Shown: positions 42,301 to 57,300 of the stretch, piece after piece
Position numbering within the stretch: position 1 is the first letter of the stretch
Layout of the letters: every line of letters begins with the position of its first letter
NCBI RefSeq assembly: GCF_027409185.1
Contig: NC_084467.1
Location: 17,970,501 to 18,034,500 of the forward strand
Source of the DNA: Cynocephalus volans
Lineage: Eukaryota; Chordata; Mammalia; Dermoptera; Cynocephalidae
DNA length: 64,000 nt
Reading direction: 5' to 3'
Made by a program: the position numbers and the translations under genes
Notes under the pieces: generated by a model
What the model was told of the DNA's origin: nothing
Databases searched by the model: none
What the model saw: the letters and a program-made list of their open reading frames with translations, nothing else

Positions 42301-45300
42301 AAAGCTCCAGGAGGAGCTTTTTGAGGGTCAATCGTAAAAGATGTTGAGAGCCTAGAATGGAGTTATTCAGGTAGTAGTGTGCTCAGCTGGCCCCTGGGGA
42401 CTGAGAGGAGACATGTAGGGTATTTTAAATCTAACCACTTAATAGAGACCTATGCTGAGTTCCATGGGTATAGATGAAGAATCCACATTATACCCCTAGA
42501 GGGAGTCCTAGAGTCAGAGGCAGGGCGGATTTACAGGGAAGCTCACCCAAAAGTTTAAGCCTCAGGGCTCCTCACCTGTGTGACCAATTTCCAAGGCCTG
42601 TATCTAATTTTGAATTTATAATATTGTATCCTTAAAGAGGACCCCCAAAATTATATCTGCATCAGGCCCCACTAAACCTGGGTCCACCCCTGGTTGTAAT
42701 AACCAGAGCTGTATTGACAAAGGCTCAGAGAAGGTAGGTGACCTGCACAAGATCACACAACTAGGAGGAGGCAGAGCTGGAATTTCAGTGCTTGTGCCCT
42801 TAACCACTGGGCAACCCTCAAGAAGACTCTGATCCTGTCCTGCCTGTGCTACCCCAAGAGAAGCCATCCTCTCACTGAGCATCAGGATGTGTGCATGGTA
42901 GTGAAACATGCCATGTTTACTGACTGAGACCTCTGGCCTGAATGCACTTTGTAAAATGATAAAATTGTGGGCACTTGTGAGAAATTTCTACCTGTTGGAG
43001 TCGATGAGTTTATCACTACAAATATGAGCAACAGAAGGCATTTGGGGTTGGGGCAGATGGTACCTGCCTTCTCCCCCTAGCTGGGTCAGTCACCATGAAG
43101 CACGGTGCCCCTCACCCACCTGTCTTCTCTTTAAACAAGCCCTTCCTATTCACAGGTGGTAAATGGGCATAAAGGCCAATGGAGGGTTCTTTCAAAGCTT
43201 CCAGAGTAATCCCTCTGCATCCAGCCCATGTCCCTGCCAGCCTTGCTCCCTTCCTGATCCAGTCCTGCCCAATTCCTGTCCCCTGACTTTGTCTCCCAGT
43301 ATCAGTCTGCTCCTGCCCCTCCACCTTGTCAACTCCGTCTTAGCTTGTTATCATTATTATTATTATATAATTTGTTTTTAATAGGTAATTCATGTACATG
43401 ATTCAAAATTCAAAGGACACCAAAGGGTGTACAATGAAAAATTTTCCTCTTACCCTTCTCCCAGCCACCCATTTCCTCCCTGGAGGTGACACACTGGAGG
43501 TAACCCCATGTTTCAGTCTCTTTAGTTCCCTTCCAAGATATTTGATGCATAGATAAACTAATATATATTTATATATAATACATTTGTGTGTTATATAATA
43601 CGTACATTACACATGTACATATATTCATATACTCATATACATTATATGTGTATATACTGTTTTTATTCTTTATGTATGTGGTAGCATGCAATATATGCTG
43701 TTATGAGCTTTTTTCCTACTTAATATTGTATCTTATTCCATCTCAACCCACAAAGAACATTATTATCCCTTTTTTAGGGTTATACAGTATTTGGTTGTAT
43801 AGCTGTGTCTTAGTTTATTTAGCTATTCCCCAATGGATGGACATTTAGTTTCCTTCAATCTTTTGCTATTACAAGCAGTGCTGTAGTGAGTAACTGTATA
43901 CATACCTCATACGATATATGAGTACATCTGTAAGAGAATTTCCTAGAAGTGGGATTGCTGAGTCAAAGGGTATATACTTTTTTTTTTTTTTTCCCCCAGA
44001 GATGACCAGTAAGGGGATCTTAACCCTTGACTTGGTGTTGTCAGCACCACGCTCTCCCAAGTGAGCTAACCGGCCATCCCTTTATAGGGATCTGAACCCG
44101 TGGCCTTGGTGTTGTCAGCACCACACTCTCCCAAGTGAGCCACGGGCTGGCCTAACATTTTAAATTGTGATAGATATTGCCAGTTGCCCTCCAAACAGGT
44201 TGAACCAATTGAAATTCCCACCATTAACCTATAGGGGGACCTCACCAACTCAGTGCATCCATCCTTTTGATCTGTGCAAATCTGATAGGGGAAAATGTGT
44301 CTCAGTGTAGTTTCAATTTGCATTTATCTTGTTATAAATGAAGTTGTGCTTCTCTTAAGTATTTTAATATTGTTAAGAGACTTTTCTGCGAACTGTCAAT
44401 TATGTTGCTATCCTTTATCCATTTTTCTGTTGGGTTCTTGGTCTTTGTTTTAGTTTATAGGTGATCTTTATATATTAAGGAAGATTACATCTTCATTGTA
44501 GAATTGTTTGCAAATATTGACTGTTGACTTGCTCTTGACCTAATAAGCAGATTTTGACCTGTCAACTTGATTTTCACCTGCCAACTGACCTTGATTTGTC
44601 TACTCGATCTAAATTTCCAGGCTTCACCTCAGCTTTTACCTCCTGAGAAGTTTCTACCACCCAAGCTGTGAGGAGGAGGTATGGCCAGTTCAGAAAGCAA
44701 AGCAGAGTGGGCCCAGCCCAGCTGGATGAGAACCTGTTCCTCAGTTCCCCACCTGAAATGATTTGGGTCAGTCTGGGTAAGTTCTGAGACTCTCACCTGA
44801 CAGCTGGCTGGCCATCCTTCGGAGGGTGACAGGTGAAGGCCTTGGGGCTGGGCCCACCTCCAACAGCCCATCCATCAGGCCTCGTTGTTCAGGGGCCGAT
44901 GCCATGCCCAGTGGGTTGTTAATGCTGAAGGTGCTGGCATACCTCTCCAGAGGGTCATCTAGGGAGGCTACTGTGCCCTCCTCCCACAGGCGGTACAGCA
45001 TGAGGACTGGAAATATCTTGGAGATGCTGGAGATCCTGGACAGTGATGAGGACACAAGGGTACAGAGGGCAACCTATTGGCCCCACAACCCACTTCCTAC
45101 CCTTTACCCCCAGCCTCCAAATTTCTAGTATTCTAGAAAAGCATTGAACCCACCCGTATTCAATGCCTCAGACAGAAATGCACCAGCCCCAGTGGAACTA
45201 CCTTTGGGATGCTTGTGAACATACCAAAAGCAGTGCGGCTGGTGTGGGATGGATATTCTTGAGGACCTATCCTGTGCCAGGTCCCTTACCAGGCACTTCC

Positions 45301-48300
45301 CATTCTGGGACAGACCTGGCTTTAGAGGGCACCTCTGCCTCTTACTAGCTGTGTGGCCTTGGGCAAGTTGCTAGACCTTTCTGAGATTCAGTTTCATTAT
45401 GTGCTTCACAGGTTGCAAAAAGGATTGAATGAGATTGTGCATATAAAGTGCTTGTCGACATGCCTGGCAGGTAGTAAATGTTCGATAAGTGATAGCAAGT
45501 ATAATTGTTGGCCCCATACCTGGCACAGAGCAGGTGTAACATGAATGCTAATCCCCTCTGGAGCCCTGTAATCCCCACAGCATCCCTGGGAATGACTGTG
45601 TTACTTGCATTGTGAGCTTTGAAAATCCTGCAGGTAGCACCCAGGAGGGGAGACTCTGGGTGTGCAGCTGAATGTCCAAGCTGCTTCCATCTGGGCCACT
45701 GCTGCCAACTGAAAAGGACCTGGGGTGAGGGTCCAGGAACTGATTATGGTTCCTTTGTGGCACACAGCGGGGTGAGGGGAGGACACAAGGGAGCCTTTTC
45801 TAGTTGGAGGCTAAGGGCTCTGCAGAAGGGATTGCTTACTGACCTATTACCCCTGTGGTGTGACATGGGGTACTCACTGGTCTTCTCTGGACCTTAGCCT
45901 CCTCTTCCATAAAACTGTCAGGACTTAATAATGGTCCCTGGCAGCTTGGACCCCCAGCCATGATTCTGTTGAGTCTCGCTACCTCCTAGGTCCCCTTGCC
46001 CTCCCATCCCTTGCCCCCTCCACAGGACCCTGGAGGTCACCTGGCTGACCTGTACATGGTGTACTCATTAGGGGTCCCAGAAGCCGGGTCTGAACCATTC
46101 TTCTTCCCGAAGTTCCCAGTCCAGAGCACAGTGTCATTGTGGATGACGACTGCAGACATGGCAGCCAGGCCTGGGGCAGACATTGCCTGGCGCAGGACCC
46201 TGTCCACCTGGGGGTAAAAGAACGGGAAGCTCAGAGCCTGGGTGCTGTAGCCAGCCCCTCCCCCGCTCACACCCCCGCCAAGTCGTTCTGCACACCGCCC
46301 ATTCCCACAGCCACACCCTGCACACAGACCCCCATGAGCCTCCAGACCACGGGTTCCCAAACCATGCCCTGTGGGGCAGAGCTCCCACCCCGGCTTCAAT
46401 CAGAGCATTTCCCCTTGAATCTGTTGTAGATGTAGGGCTTCCTCAAAAGGTTTTTGCTCACACATTTCCATAGCAAAATGAATAAGAAGAGAGGGGTTAA
46501 AACCACTGATTTAGTCAAACCCTTGTCTGATGCCCTAGAAAACCTCCAGTAGGCTTAGTCTGATACCCTAGTGTTGCAGAATTCACTAGAGAGGGCACCT
46601 CAGCCCTCTTTTAACATGTGTTGAAAATACCTCATTATTTTCAAAATATCTCATTACTTTCAATGATGATGCATAATAATGATGATAACTGACATTCATT
46701 GAACATTTAGAATGTGCCAAGCATAGCATAAAGTAAGTTTTATGCATTGTCTCATTTAATCCTCACAATAATTCAGTGCTAATTTCTCCCCACTTAATAG
46801 ATGAGAAAATTGAGTCTATGAGATATGAAGTGACTTGCCTAAGTGGCTAAATGGCTGGTGGAGTCCAGATGAGAACCCTGTGCTAACTCCAGCCCCAGTT
46901 CTTAATTAACTGCCAGACCACCTGCCAAGTGATTTTACATATCCTGGGCTGAGCTCTGTCTACTTGTAGTTTCCACCCCTGCACTAACTTTGCCTCCCTG
47001 AGCCTCAGTTTCCTCCTCTAGAGATAGGGATTCACAAGGAATGCATATAAGATGTTAGCACAGTGCCTGGCACATACTAGGTGCTCAACAGAAGGCAGCG
47101 ATGGTTATTATTGTTGCTATTTTTAAAAATTACTGTGACTCCTGGAAGCCACATAGCCCGCTCTGCTCCCGCTCCTTCACAAAAGCCTTTCTGATATCTG
47201 CAGACAGTGATGGTGTCTCTGCAGAGGCCCCACCTTCTCTTCTGTGGCCACCTCACCCCCATCCCTTCCTGTGTTCCACAGATGACAGTTTCAAGTGCCC
47301 CCACCATGCTCTGCTCATACACTTTGATCGTGTTTCACTTGTTTCTGTGTCTCCCAAGATGAGGGACCCAAGTGGGTGGGGTCTGACTGGCACAGACTAG
47401 AGCTGGCTGACACCTCCCTCTAGAGTTTCGCCATCTTTCCCCACCTCCCACCCATGGCCTCTCAGTCCTCTGCATGTGCCGTGCACTCACTCTGCTGCCT
47501 CTGGGCCTTTGCATGTGCTGTTCCCTCTGCCTGGGGCACACTCCTCTATTCCCCAAGCACCCTCACTGTGCACACACATCATCTGGGTATCTCCCACTTG
47601 CTCACATCTCAGCTTAGACACTGCTTCCTTCAGAAGCCTTCCCTGACCCCAGGACCAGCTCCACTGTGCCTCCATGTCCCCTAAACCTTCCTTTCCTCAC
47701 TCTTGCCTGTGCATTATTAACGTTTGGCGTCTTGACTGTTTCCCTCACTCCCAGACTAGTATCTTCTTCCTGCCATATCTCTAGTGCCTAGCACAGAGTA
47801 GGTACTCAAGAAATTCACACTGAATGAATGAATGCCATGACCAGCACAGAGGGAGTGCCCTCCCCTTCATTCCCCAGGCCTCGCTCCCACCCCCAGTTCC
47901 CTCCTGGGCCATCACTGACCTTTTCCAGGGCCTCCTTCAGTACAGGGAGGGGGTGGGTGAGGGGCACAGGCTCAGGGTACCTGGGACACATCTTCACGGG
48001 AGCAGAGATCACCTCTGGTCCCAAGGAACCTGGAGGGAACATCATGTGATGAGTAGGATACAGAGAGCAGGACATGAGTCTTAAGGGTCATCCTACAGGG
48101 CAGGGAGAGGTGGCAGGAAAGGCCAGAGCCACACCTAGGGACAATCCTCCCAGCTGTCAACAGCCTTATCAGGATATATCAGGGTACTGAGACCAGCCAT
48201 ATGCACGAGGGGCAAAGACAGAGTGTGCCTGGGAGGAGAAGGCATGGTCCCACACTTGCCACCTGCTGTGTGGCTTTCCAGAGACCCATTACTCCACAAT

Positions 48301-51300
48301 TCCTGGTTGGTGGTCACTGTCCTCCCTTCTGTCTTGCTCGACCAACTTCCTACTTCCATGTGGTCAGTGGGCTTAGACGTTCTGTTTCCTTGGGACAGGC
48401 TCAGCCACATCTGTCTCTCGTCCCCTCATCGTGATCATATGTGTTTCGGTGGAGAAGTGTGGGTAGACTTGGAACCCCACCTAGGCTTGGAGCTAAACCA
48501 CAAGAGACAAGTCATTCTGTCACCAGAGCTGACATCAGAGCATCAGGAGCTTGAGTCCATTCTACCTTTGTCCAGGTGTATGGCTTCCTTGGAACTTGGG
48601 GAGGAGCTGAGGGCACTGGCAGGACAGGATTCAGGCTGTGATGTCATCACAGCAGCTCCCAGACTTCACCTTATCCTCTAAGGCCGGTGTGGGGTGTTAG
48701 GGGTATGAGCCCCACTTGGAGGGCCACCTCCTCCTTGCCTTCCACTCCCTCCTGAGACTCCACCCAAAACTGAGACAAGCTCCCTGTGCTAGGTTCCATA
48801 TGGCCTTAGGTTTCCTCCCACCTCTGAATCTGGCTGGCTTTGTGACTTGCCTTGGCAAACGGAATGAGGCCGAACTGATTGTGCGACTTCCTAGGCTAGG
48901 CCTTAAGGGCCCTGCTTGCTGGGAACACTGCCACCTCCTGGACAGGCCTGGGACAGCGGCCTTGAGAGCAAGAGACCACGGGGAGGGAGAGGCCACCTCC
49001 CAGCTGACTTGACCGCTGCCTTGGAGAGAGCCCAGGTTAGACCAGCAGGAGAACGGCCAACCAGCCCACAGAATCATGAGAAATAATCAGCCCCCGGTGT
49101 TATAACACCAAGGTCAAGTTGGATTCCCGTACCAGCCAGCTGCCAAATAAATAAATAAATAAATAGCATTTAAAACGTCCATCCAAAAAAGAAAAAAAAA
49201 CAATCACTCACTTTGAAGCCAGTAGATTCTGAAGTGGTTTGTTACTTAGCAATCAGTAACTGATAGGGCCCCAAACAGGAAAATGACCAACCTTAGGGAG
49301 GATCTCTCAACAATTCCATGACTCAGGTGTAGTAAATAGCCTAGACGTCAACAGCCGAGCTTCTCTAACTATCATGGACACACACAAAAAACCACCTGGG
49401 AATCTTAAAATGCAGATTCGATTCAGTGGGTATGGGGTGGGGCCTGAGAACCCTCATTTCTAACCACCTCTCAGGTGATGCCAAGGGAGAGTGTGGACCT
49501 AGATCGGTGTGGTCTACAGACCCAGGGCTAGTCCACGAACTGTTTGTTCCTCGATTATGACAAATTAAGCATGAAGTTTGAGAGAGCGTTCAGAAACTTT
49601 CATAGCCATTTGACAGAGTCATTTGGCATTTGTTGAACCTAATAATTCAAAATTTGCACTTTATTTTGTATGTCTTTTTTAAAAATTTCCCTAATGATTC
49701 ATTTTTGTGTGTTTATAGTAATTCCAGTCCCCTATCGATTGGTAGTTTGATAGATTGAGGAGCATGTCCCTAGAGGACAAGCCAGCTTGCCCACCTGGGG
49801 CTCTATTTGCTTGAGGGACTAAGAGGTCCCTCATAAAGGAATTTACCCTAGAACGAAAGGGTTGGGGGAGAGAAAGAAACTGACAAGAAAATGAAAGAAG
49901 CCATTTCTGCAAAAATCTCTGTGGGACTTGGGAGCCCAGGGCACCTCGTTGAGCTTTGAGGCATCTGCAACACAGAACGACACAGAGGAATACAGAGAGC
50001 CATTCCCCCCCGCAGTTCAGCAGAGACCTGGGGCTCTGGCCCATCCCGAATCCCAGCAGGTTGGAGGTCCCAGCAGTTGCTATAGCAACAGAGGGTCTGC
50101 TGGACCTCACCAGCAGTGGTGGCTCCTTTGCTGGGCCTTGTCCAGCTCAGGAAGGAGAAGCTCCAAGAAATGGCAGCTGCTGTCCGTGGACACCTGTGAG
50201 TTGTTCTTCTAGGGTCTTAGATATAGCTGCGGGGAGGCAAGAGGGCATTGTATGAAGGGGACAAGGGCCCAGAGATCCCACTGTGGTGTCTGAAGTCAGA
50301 GTAAGGAGAACACTGTTTACACTGAGGTTAACCACCAGGCTAAGTGACTTGAGGAAACCCTGGTGGTGGCATTAGGGTCCTCATTTCATACACAAGGGCA
50401 TCGAGGCACAGAGATGTCACAAGACTGGCCAAAAGATGCATAGTTAATGAGAATTGGGGTCAGAATGGGGGCCAGAGCTTCTGAGTCTAAATCTTACGGT
50501 CCTCCCCTACACCCTCAAGTTAGGGGTAGCAGCTCAAAGCCCAGGAGGACCCTGGGGGTGGAGAGGAACTCCAGGTTGTTCCTGCACTCACCGGTCTTCA
50601 GCTTGGGGAGGTGATACTGCCACAGGAAGCAGCCAGTCATGACCACTGAGAGCAGGAAGAAGAGGCTGCAGGAGGTCGCATAGACCCACTTCTTTCTCAC
50701 TTTCAGCAAGCTGGGCAGCCGGGCAGCCTGCAAGAGCAAGAATGCAGAGCACAGCACCTTAAGGGTCAGCCAGAGGGAAGAAAAGGACCCCTACCCTGGC
50801 CCCTCCTATGCCACAGGTTCGCCCAGACATCACAAGAGCCCACAGCTTTGGAAAAATTTCTCCCTTGTAACAATAAGGCTCTTCCCAGAGTGACCCCTTC
50901 AACAGCTCTGCCTTGCATGCCAACACCCACACTCCTGTGCCCTGCTTGCCAGGTCCTCACCCCCCGCCCCCCATGTACTTGGTGAAATATCTTAAGACCA
51001 GCTGAAATGCCACCTCCTCCAGGAAGCCTCCCCAACTCTCCTCACCCATGTCCCCTCCCAACACACTTGGAACAAGCCTCTGTGATGGTGCAAATCCACT
51101 TCTCCCTGAAGTATGAGAGCTGTTTACTACATTAGCTGATCTACCTCATAGAATGTGAGCTCTACAAGGGTGGGACCGCTTCTTCGCTTTTTCTCCTCCA
51201 TGGCCTCTGCCTCATCCTGGTTGCCCGGCACATGTTTGTGGAGTGAATGTGTGGGCCCTGAGAGTGCAGGACCAAGCTTCCCACAAGACCCCCTTCCCTC

Positions 51301-54300
51301 CGTTCCTCTCCACACACCCGCTTTTCCAGAACATCCCTCCTCTTCCATTCTTCCAATGTTGTGTTCTAGAACCTGAGAAAGAGCACCCAGCGGGCACAGG
51401 TGAAGCTCCCAGCACATGGTTGGTCCTCCACAGTGGTGGCAGGTTCTGGAGGGCTGGTCACATCGCCTCATCCCCCATGTGGCTCTGCCCAAGTGAATAG
51501 AAAAACCTTCACAATGAAAAGGGAGTTGCTTGGAGTTCTCAAGGAAGGATGGAGCTGCAGAGAGCTTGGGGTCCTTTCCCACAGGCAGGTTAGGGGCTGA
51601 GGAGGCGTGGCTAGGAGCCAACAGGGAGTGTAGACGTGAGGAGAGCAAGTCCTAACACCTGACAGAGGGAGGAGGAAGGGGCAGGTAGAAGGGGCTGAGC
51701 TACTGGAAAGGGAGCTCCCAAGAACGGTGTTTCCTCACAGCCAACTTAGAACCCTAGAAATGCAGTACCAGCTCTGCTCAGTATCCCAGAGACTGTGCTA
51801 AGCCTTTTTTTTTTTCTGGCCAGCTGGCTGGTACATGATAAGTCTTTTTAAATAAGTGTCGCAACACCCCATGAGGTAGGTGCTATTAGTGCCCTTAAGT
51901 TACAGATGAGGCTCAGAGAAGTTCAGTGACTTGCCCAAGGTCATACAGCTAGTTGCAGAGCTTGGATTTGAACCCAAAGCCCAGACTCCAATCTACTCAG
52001 CCAAAGTTCTGGAAAGGCCTTAAAGATGATTTGTTGAACCTTCTCATTTCCAGGTAGGGAAACTGAGGTTACAGGAAGGGAAGAGCTTGTCTGAAAAATA
52101 ATAACTATCAAATGTCGAGGGCCAGCTTTATGCCTGGCCCTGTGCTACTCGCTTCACAGGTATGATCTTATTTTACCTCAAAGCCTGCTCATGAAGTTGG
52201 TTTGGGGACCTCCATTTTAGAGATGATACAGTGGTGCTCAGAGAGGTTAAGTGATTTGCTCAGGGTCACAGAGCAGGGTGATAGTGAATCCATTCTGCCT
52301 GACTCTCAACCCTTGTGTCTGACAATGTGACCTCTTCTGAGCTATCTTCATTGTCTCTGTGGCCTAGACTGTGATGTAAAGCATTCCTCCCTGGTTTCCT
52401 CCTAGAGGGCCTGCAGAATGAGAGAGGGAATTCAAGACTACTCCTTCAGAACCCTCATCCCAGGGATTGAGGGTCAGCATGAAGTGCGTCATGTACTAAT
52501 CTTTTCAGCAACTCTTTATTGAGCACCTGTTAGGTGCCAGGCACTGTTCCAGGCCTCGGGGATTAGGCCTTGAAGCAGTGTCATGGATCTCTGCCCTCAG
52601 GGAGCTGACATGCTGGCGTCCAAGGCCTGCCTCTCCCGGCTGGCCTGCAGCTGCACTTCCTCCGTGCTGCACTCAGTGGCTGACCTGTGACAGGGGCCTG
52701 GTGAAGATGTGCTGAGTGCATGGGTGAGTGTTATACAACTTGACAGAGTGATGAGCAGCAGGCTTGTGGGGACCTGGGCCTTGAACTCAGGACCCTGAAA
52801 CTTCCATCACAGAAGAGAGCCTTGCTAAACAAAACCCAAGTTCAAATCCAGGACCCACCACCTCCAGACCCACAAAACCTTGGGCAACTCCCAGTTTCTT
52901 CATTTGTGAAGGGAAGAAAGGTAAGTTTTCCTTGTAAGGTTATTTTGAGACAGTAAATGTAGAAAGCACTTACTATGTGTGGGACATTATTCTAAGCACT
53001 TTGAAATACATTATACACATCAAATCATTCAACCCTCATAATAACCCTGTGATATAACTACTATTATTACTCCTATTTTACAAGTGAGGAAAGAGAGACT
53101 CTTATATGCTAAACCATTAGCCCAAAGTCACTCATAATAACCCTGTGATATAACTACTATTATTACTCCTATTTTACAAGTGAGGAAAGAGAGACTCTTA
53201 TATGCTAAACCATTAGCCCAAAGTCACACATTATTAAGTGGCAGAGCCAAATTTGTACCCATGCAGGGTGGCTCCAGAATCTGACATCCTTAACCACTGG
53301 GCTATCTCTGTTGCCCCTGGTGAGTGAGATAACAGGTGTTCACACAGAATCTTGTGCACAAATGTTCACGGCAGCATATGCAAAGTAGCCAAAGAGTGGA
53401 AACAACCCAAATATCCATCGACAATGAGTGGATAAACAAAATGTGGTATATCCATACAATGGAATAATATTCAGCCCTAAATTGCTGATCACTTGATAAA
53501 TAAAAAGAAAAAAGAAAAAATATTCAGCCATAAAGAGGAATGAACCTTAAAAACATGGTAAAACCAGAACCCAAAGCCTACATTTCATTCTTCTATTTAT
53601 GTAAAATGTCCAGATAGGCAAATCCAGAGAGACAAAGTAGATTAGTGGTTTCCAGGGGCTGGAGGTAGGGGATGAGTAATCACTGCTAATGACTGCTGGT
53701 TTCTTGTGGGGTGACAATAAATTTCTAAAGTTGATTGGATTCTAGTTGCATAGTTTTGTGAATATGCTAACAACACTGAATTGTACACTTAACAATGGTG
53801 AATTTTATGGTACATGAATTCAATAAATTTTTTTGAAAATAATAGTATCTACCTGTATTCAGTTGTGAGGATTAAATGAGTTAATATTTATAAGTCACTT
53901 AGAACAGCATCTGGCACATGGTAACACTACATATGTGTTATCTGTTATTGAATGCTTACTATGGCACTGACCCAGGTATTGGGAATATACTGATGAACAG
54001 ACAAGAACTTTTCCCTGCCCTATTGGGGACCACAGTTTTGAGGGGAGATGGGTATTAATCAAATATTGCATTAACTGCTTCGTGCCTACCTCCCTTTTCA
54101 AGGGCTCCTCTTTGACCTTTATCCAACAAACATGGTATTTCTTCCTCTTCCCTCCTCCTCTAGCCTCAGGACACACACAGTCCCTTTGTGACGAATTACC
54201 AAATCAGATATGAAAGAGGGACATCACAACAGATCCTATACAGGGAAATATTATGAACTACTTTATGCCAATCCATTTGACAACTTAAATGACAAAAATA

Positions 54301-57300
54301 AATTCTTTGAAAGACACGATCCTTGGGTGATCTCCTACACAAGGGCACCAGCCACGTGCCAATGATATCCAACCCTCTAACTTCTGCCCAGCTCTCCTGA
54401 ACTTCAAACTCCCATTTCAATTGTCTCTTAAGCATTTTCACGTGGAAGTCCCCAGGTACCTGGAACTCAATATTCAGGACAGAACTCACTTATTTTACCT
54501 CCTCCTCCTCTCATATCTTCAACATCAGTTCATGGCACCTGCTTCCACCCAGGCACCCAAGCTAGAAACTTCAGGGTCTGCCCTGGCCCCTCCTCGATCC
54601 CCACCTCCAACCTATCACCAAGCCCTGCAGGCCTGTTACAGTTATGAGGTATTTCAAGCATACAGAAGAAATATAGGCACACACCACCCAACTTTGTTAA
54701 ATCTTAACATTTTACATGTTTTCCTCACATCTTTACATTTTTAAAATATATTATGTCAATTACTTATTTAGTCTGTCTGTTCAGCATCCCCTCCCCATTA
54801 GAAAACAGGGATTTTTGTTTGTTTTGTTTACTATAGTATTCCCAGTACCTAAAACAGCCCCTGGAACATAGCAGACCCTAATAAATATTTGATGAATGAA
54901 TGAATGAATGAATATAAAACATTCTAGGTAGAGTTGAGCCCTATGTGTACCCTCTGCAGATCTCAATCCCTTTCCTCTCTCCCCACATGTAACACCCATT
55001 CTGATCTTGTTGTTTATCATTATCACACACGTGTTTATTCTTTTACTGTGTTTATGTAAGTAGCATTGAATATTGCTTTGCACATTTTGAACTTATATAA
55101 ATGATATCCCATTGTATTATCCTCCTGCAACTTTCTTTTTATTCACTAGATACATGTAGTTCTGGATTATTCACCTTAACTTCTGTAGAGTATACCGTTG
55201 TAGGAATACACTGCATAGTGCAGTGGTTAGAGCATGGGGTCTGGGGGCAGACTGCCTTTAAAACATGACTATTTTATTTTTCTTTTTTTTTTTTTTTTTT
55301 TTGTCGTTTTTTCGTGACCGGCACTCAGCCAGTGAGTGCACTGGTCAGTCCTATATAGGATCCGAACCCGCGGCGGGAGCGTTGCCACACTCCCAGTGCA
55401 GCACTCTACCAAGTGCGCCACGGGCTTGGCCCAAAACATGACTATTTTACATTCCAGTTAGGAGCACTGTGCCTAGGAGTGAAATTTCTGGGTGACAAGG
55501 TATGGCCGTCATCAGCTTAACCAGATACTATCCAACTGCTCTCCAAAGGTGTTGCAATTTACACTCCCATCACCTGTCATTCTCACTGCTGTTTTAATCT
55601 ATGTTTTCTTGGTGACTAATAAGGTAGAACACCTTTTCATGTGTTTAATGTATATAAAGTCATGCATTGCTTAACGACAGGAATATATTCTAAGAAATAT
55701 GTCATTAGGCAATTTTGTAGTTGTGTGAACATCACAGTGTGCTTACACAAGCCTGGATGGTATAGGCCACTACACACCTAAGGCTATATGATATAGTCAT
55801 TATAATCTTATGGGACCACTGTCATTTATGCAGTCTGTCATTGACCAAAACATTGTTATGTGGCCCATAATGTATCTGGGTTTGTTTTTCTGTGATTGAA
55901 CTATTCTTCTTCTTTGCCTATTTTTTTTAGTATTCATTTTTCTTTTACTTGTTAGAGTTCCCTATATACTCCAGATACTTCTACTGTGGCTTGCCTTTTT
56001 TTAAGTTGTGTTTATGATAACTTTTGTGGAGATATGATAGGAAATACTGTAGCGATGAATCTGTGGCCAGATTGCCTGATATTGAATCTCAACTCAGACA
56101 TTTACCAGCTGTGTGACTCACTTACCCCTCTGTTTCTGTTTCCTCACCTGTAAAAAATAAGGATAATAGTGCCCGCTTCATTAACTTGTAAGGATTAAAT
56201 GAGTTAATAAATATAAAGTACATTGTCTGACATATTGTAAGCCCTATCAGCTATTATCTTTTAACAGGAGGGCTTTTTGTTTCGGTTTTGGTTGTTTCCA
56301 AATTTATCAATAATGTCTTTCTGGTTTGCGTATGTGCGTGTGCACAGCACACACACACTCAAGAAATCCCTCTTTTCACAGAGGTCATAAATACAGGTTT
56401 CTATACTTTCATACACACAAAAAAAAAATGTTTTGGTTATTGTACAAGGTAGGGATCCAATTTTATTTTTTTCCATGTGGATAAGCAATAGTCCCAGAGC
56501 CATTTATTAAATGCTCTAACCGTCCCCCGCTGGCTTGTATGCCATCTCTGAAATATAGCAAGTGTTTGTACACACTGATGTTTGTTTTCTAGGCTCTGTT
56601 CCAGAAGAGTCTCACGGAGTTTCTATCCCAGCCTTCTCTGTCCAACACTGCACTCTCTTCCATGACGAAGATCACTCACATGCTGAGCACTGACTGTGTG
56701 CCGGGCACTGTTGTATAGGAAGCAGTCTAGCAAGAGAGGCTTTCTATGATCTGACCCCGACCTACCACACCAGCCCATCTTCTGCTCCTTCTCCTTCCCC
56801 ACCCTATGTCCTTATGCTCCCACACCCTGGATGGTTTCCCCCTCTGTGCCTTTGCACCTGCCATTCCCTCAGGCTGAGATTTCTATCCTCTTTCACCTGA
56901 CAAACTCTTGTGTTCTTCCCTTAAAACCCATGGGCATCCGTGAAGCCTTCCCATTCTCCCCCAGCAGAATTGCTCACCTGTCTCCCCTACTTTTACACAT
57001 ACCCCATTATTGCACTGGTCACACTGGCTTCTTTGTCATGTCTCTACTAGGCAGGGAGTCTCTCCAGCACCAGGATCATTCCTTTTTGGCCTTTATGCCC
57101 ACGACACCTGATGCCCCCCTAGCACTGGCAGGGTCTCAGGAAATGCTTTTGAACTTCACATTGTCCCACAAGGCAAGAGACGTGGGCTCAAATCTCAGCC
57201 CCATCTCCTGAGTCAGTTGTAACTCTGGACAAGATTCTTCCCTCTCTGGGCCTGTTTCTTCAACAGTTAAAGGAGAGGGTTGGGCTATTTGTAAAGCCTT

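Larger units (their letters stand above)
43370..44560 (-). mobile_element. L1 remnant, antisense, split by a SINE
   Basis: Contains ccaatggatggacatttag, agaagtgggattgctgagtc and ttgccctccaaacaggttg, the reverse complement of old L1 3' regions, and ends near gatctttatatattaagg. AT-rich part at 43550-43700. Confidence 0.7.

Noticed and set aside
51127..51648. - strand 173-codon frame upstream of the LACTBL1 membrane exon, considered as its first exon
   Set aside because: It has no donor in the right phase near a suitable ATG, and its right part overlaps an L2 fragment.
54421..54744. + strand 107-codon frame considered as a processed gene
   Set aside because: The sequence resembles a common dispersed mammalian repeat, and no protein family is recognisable.
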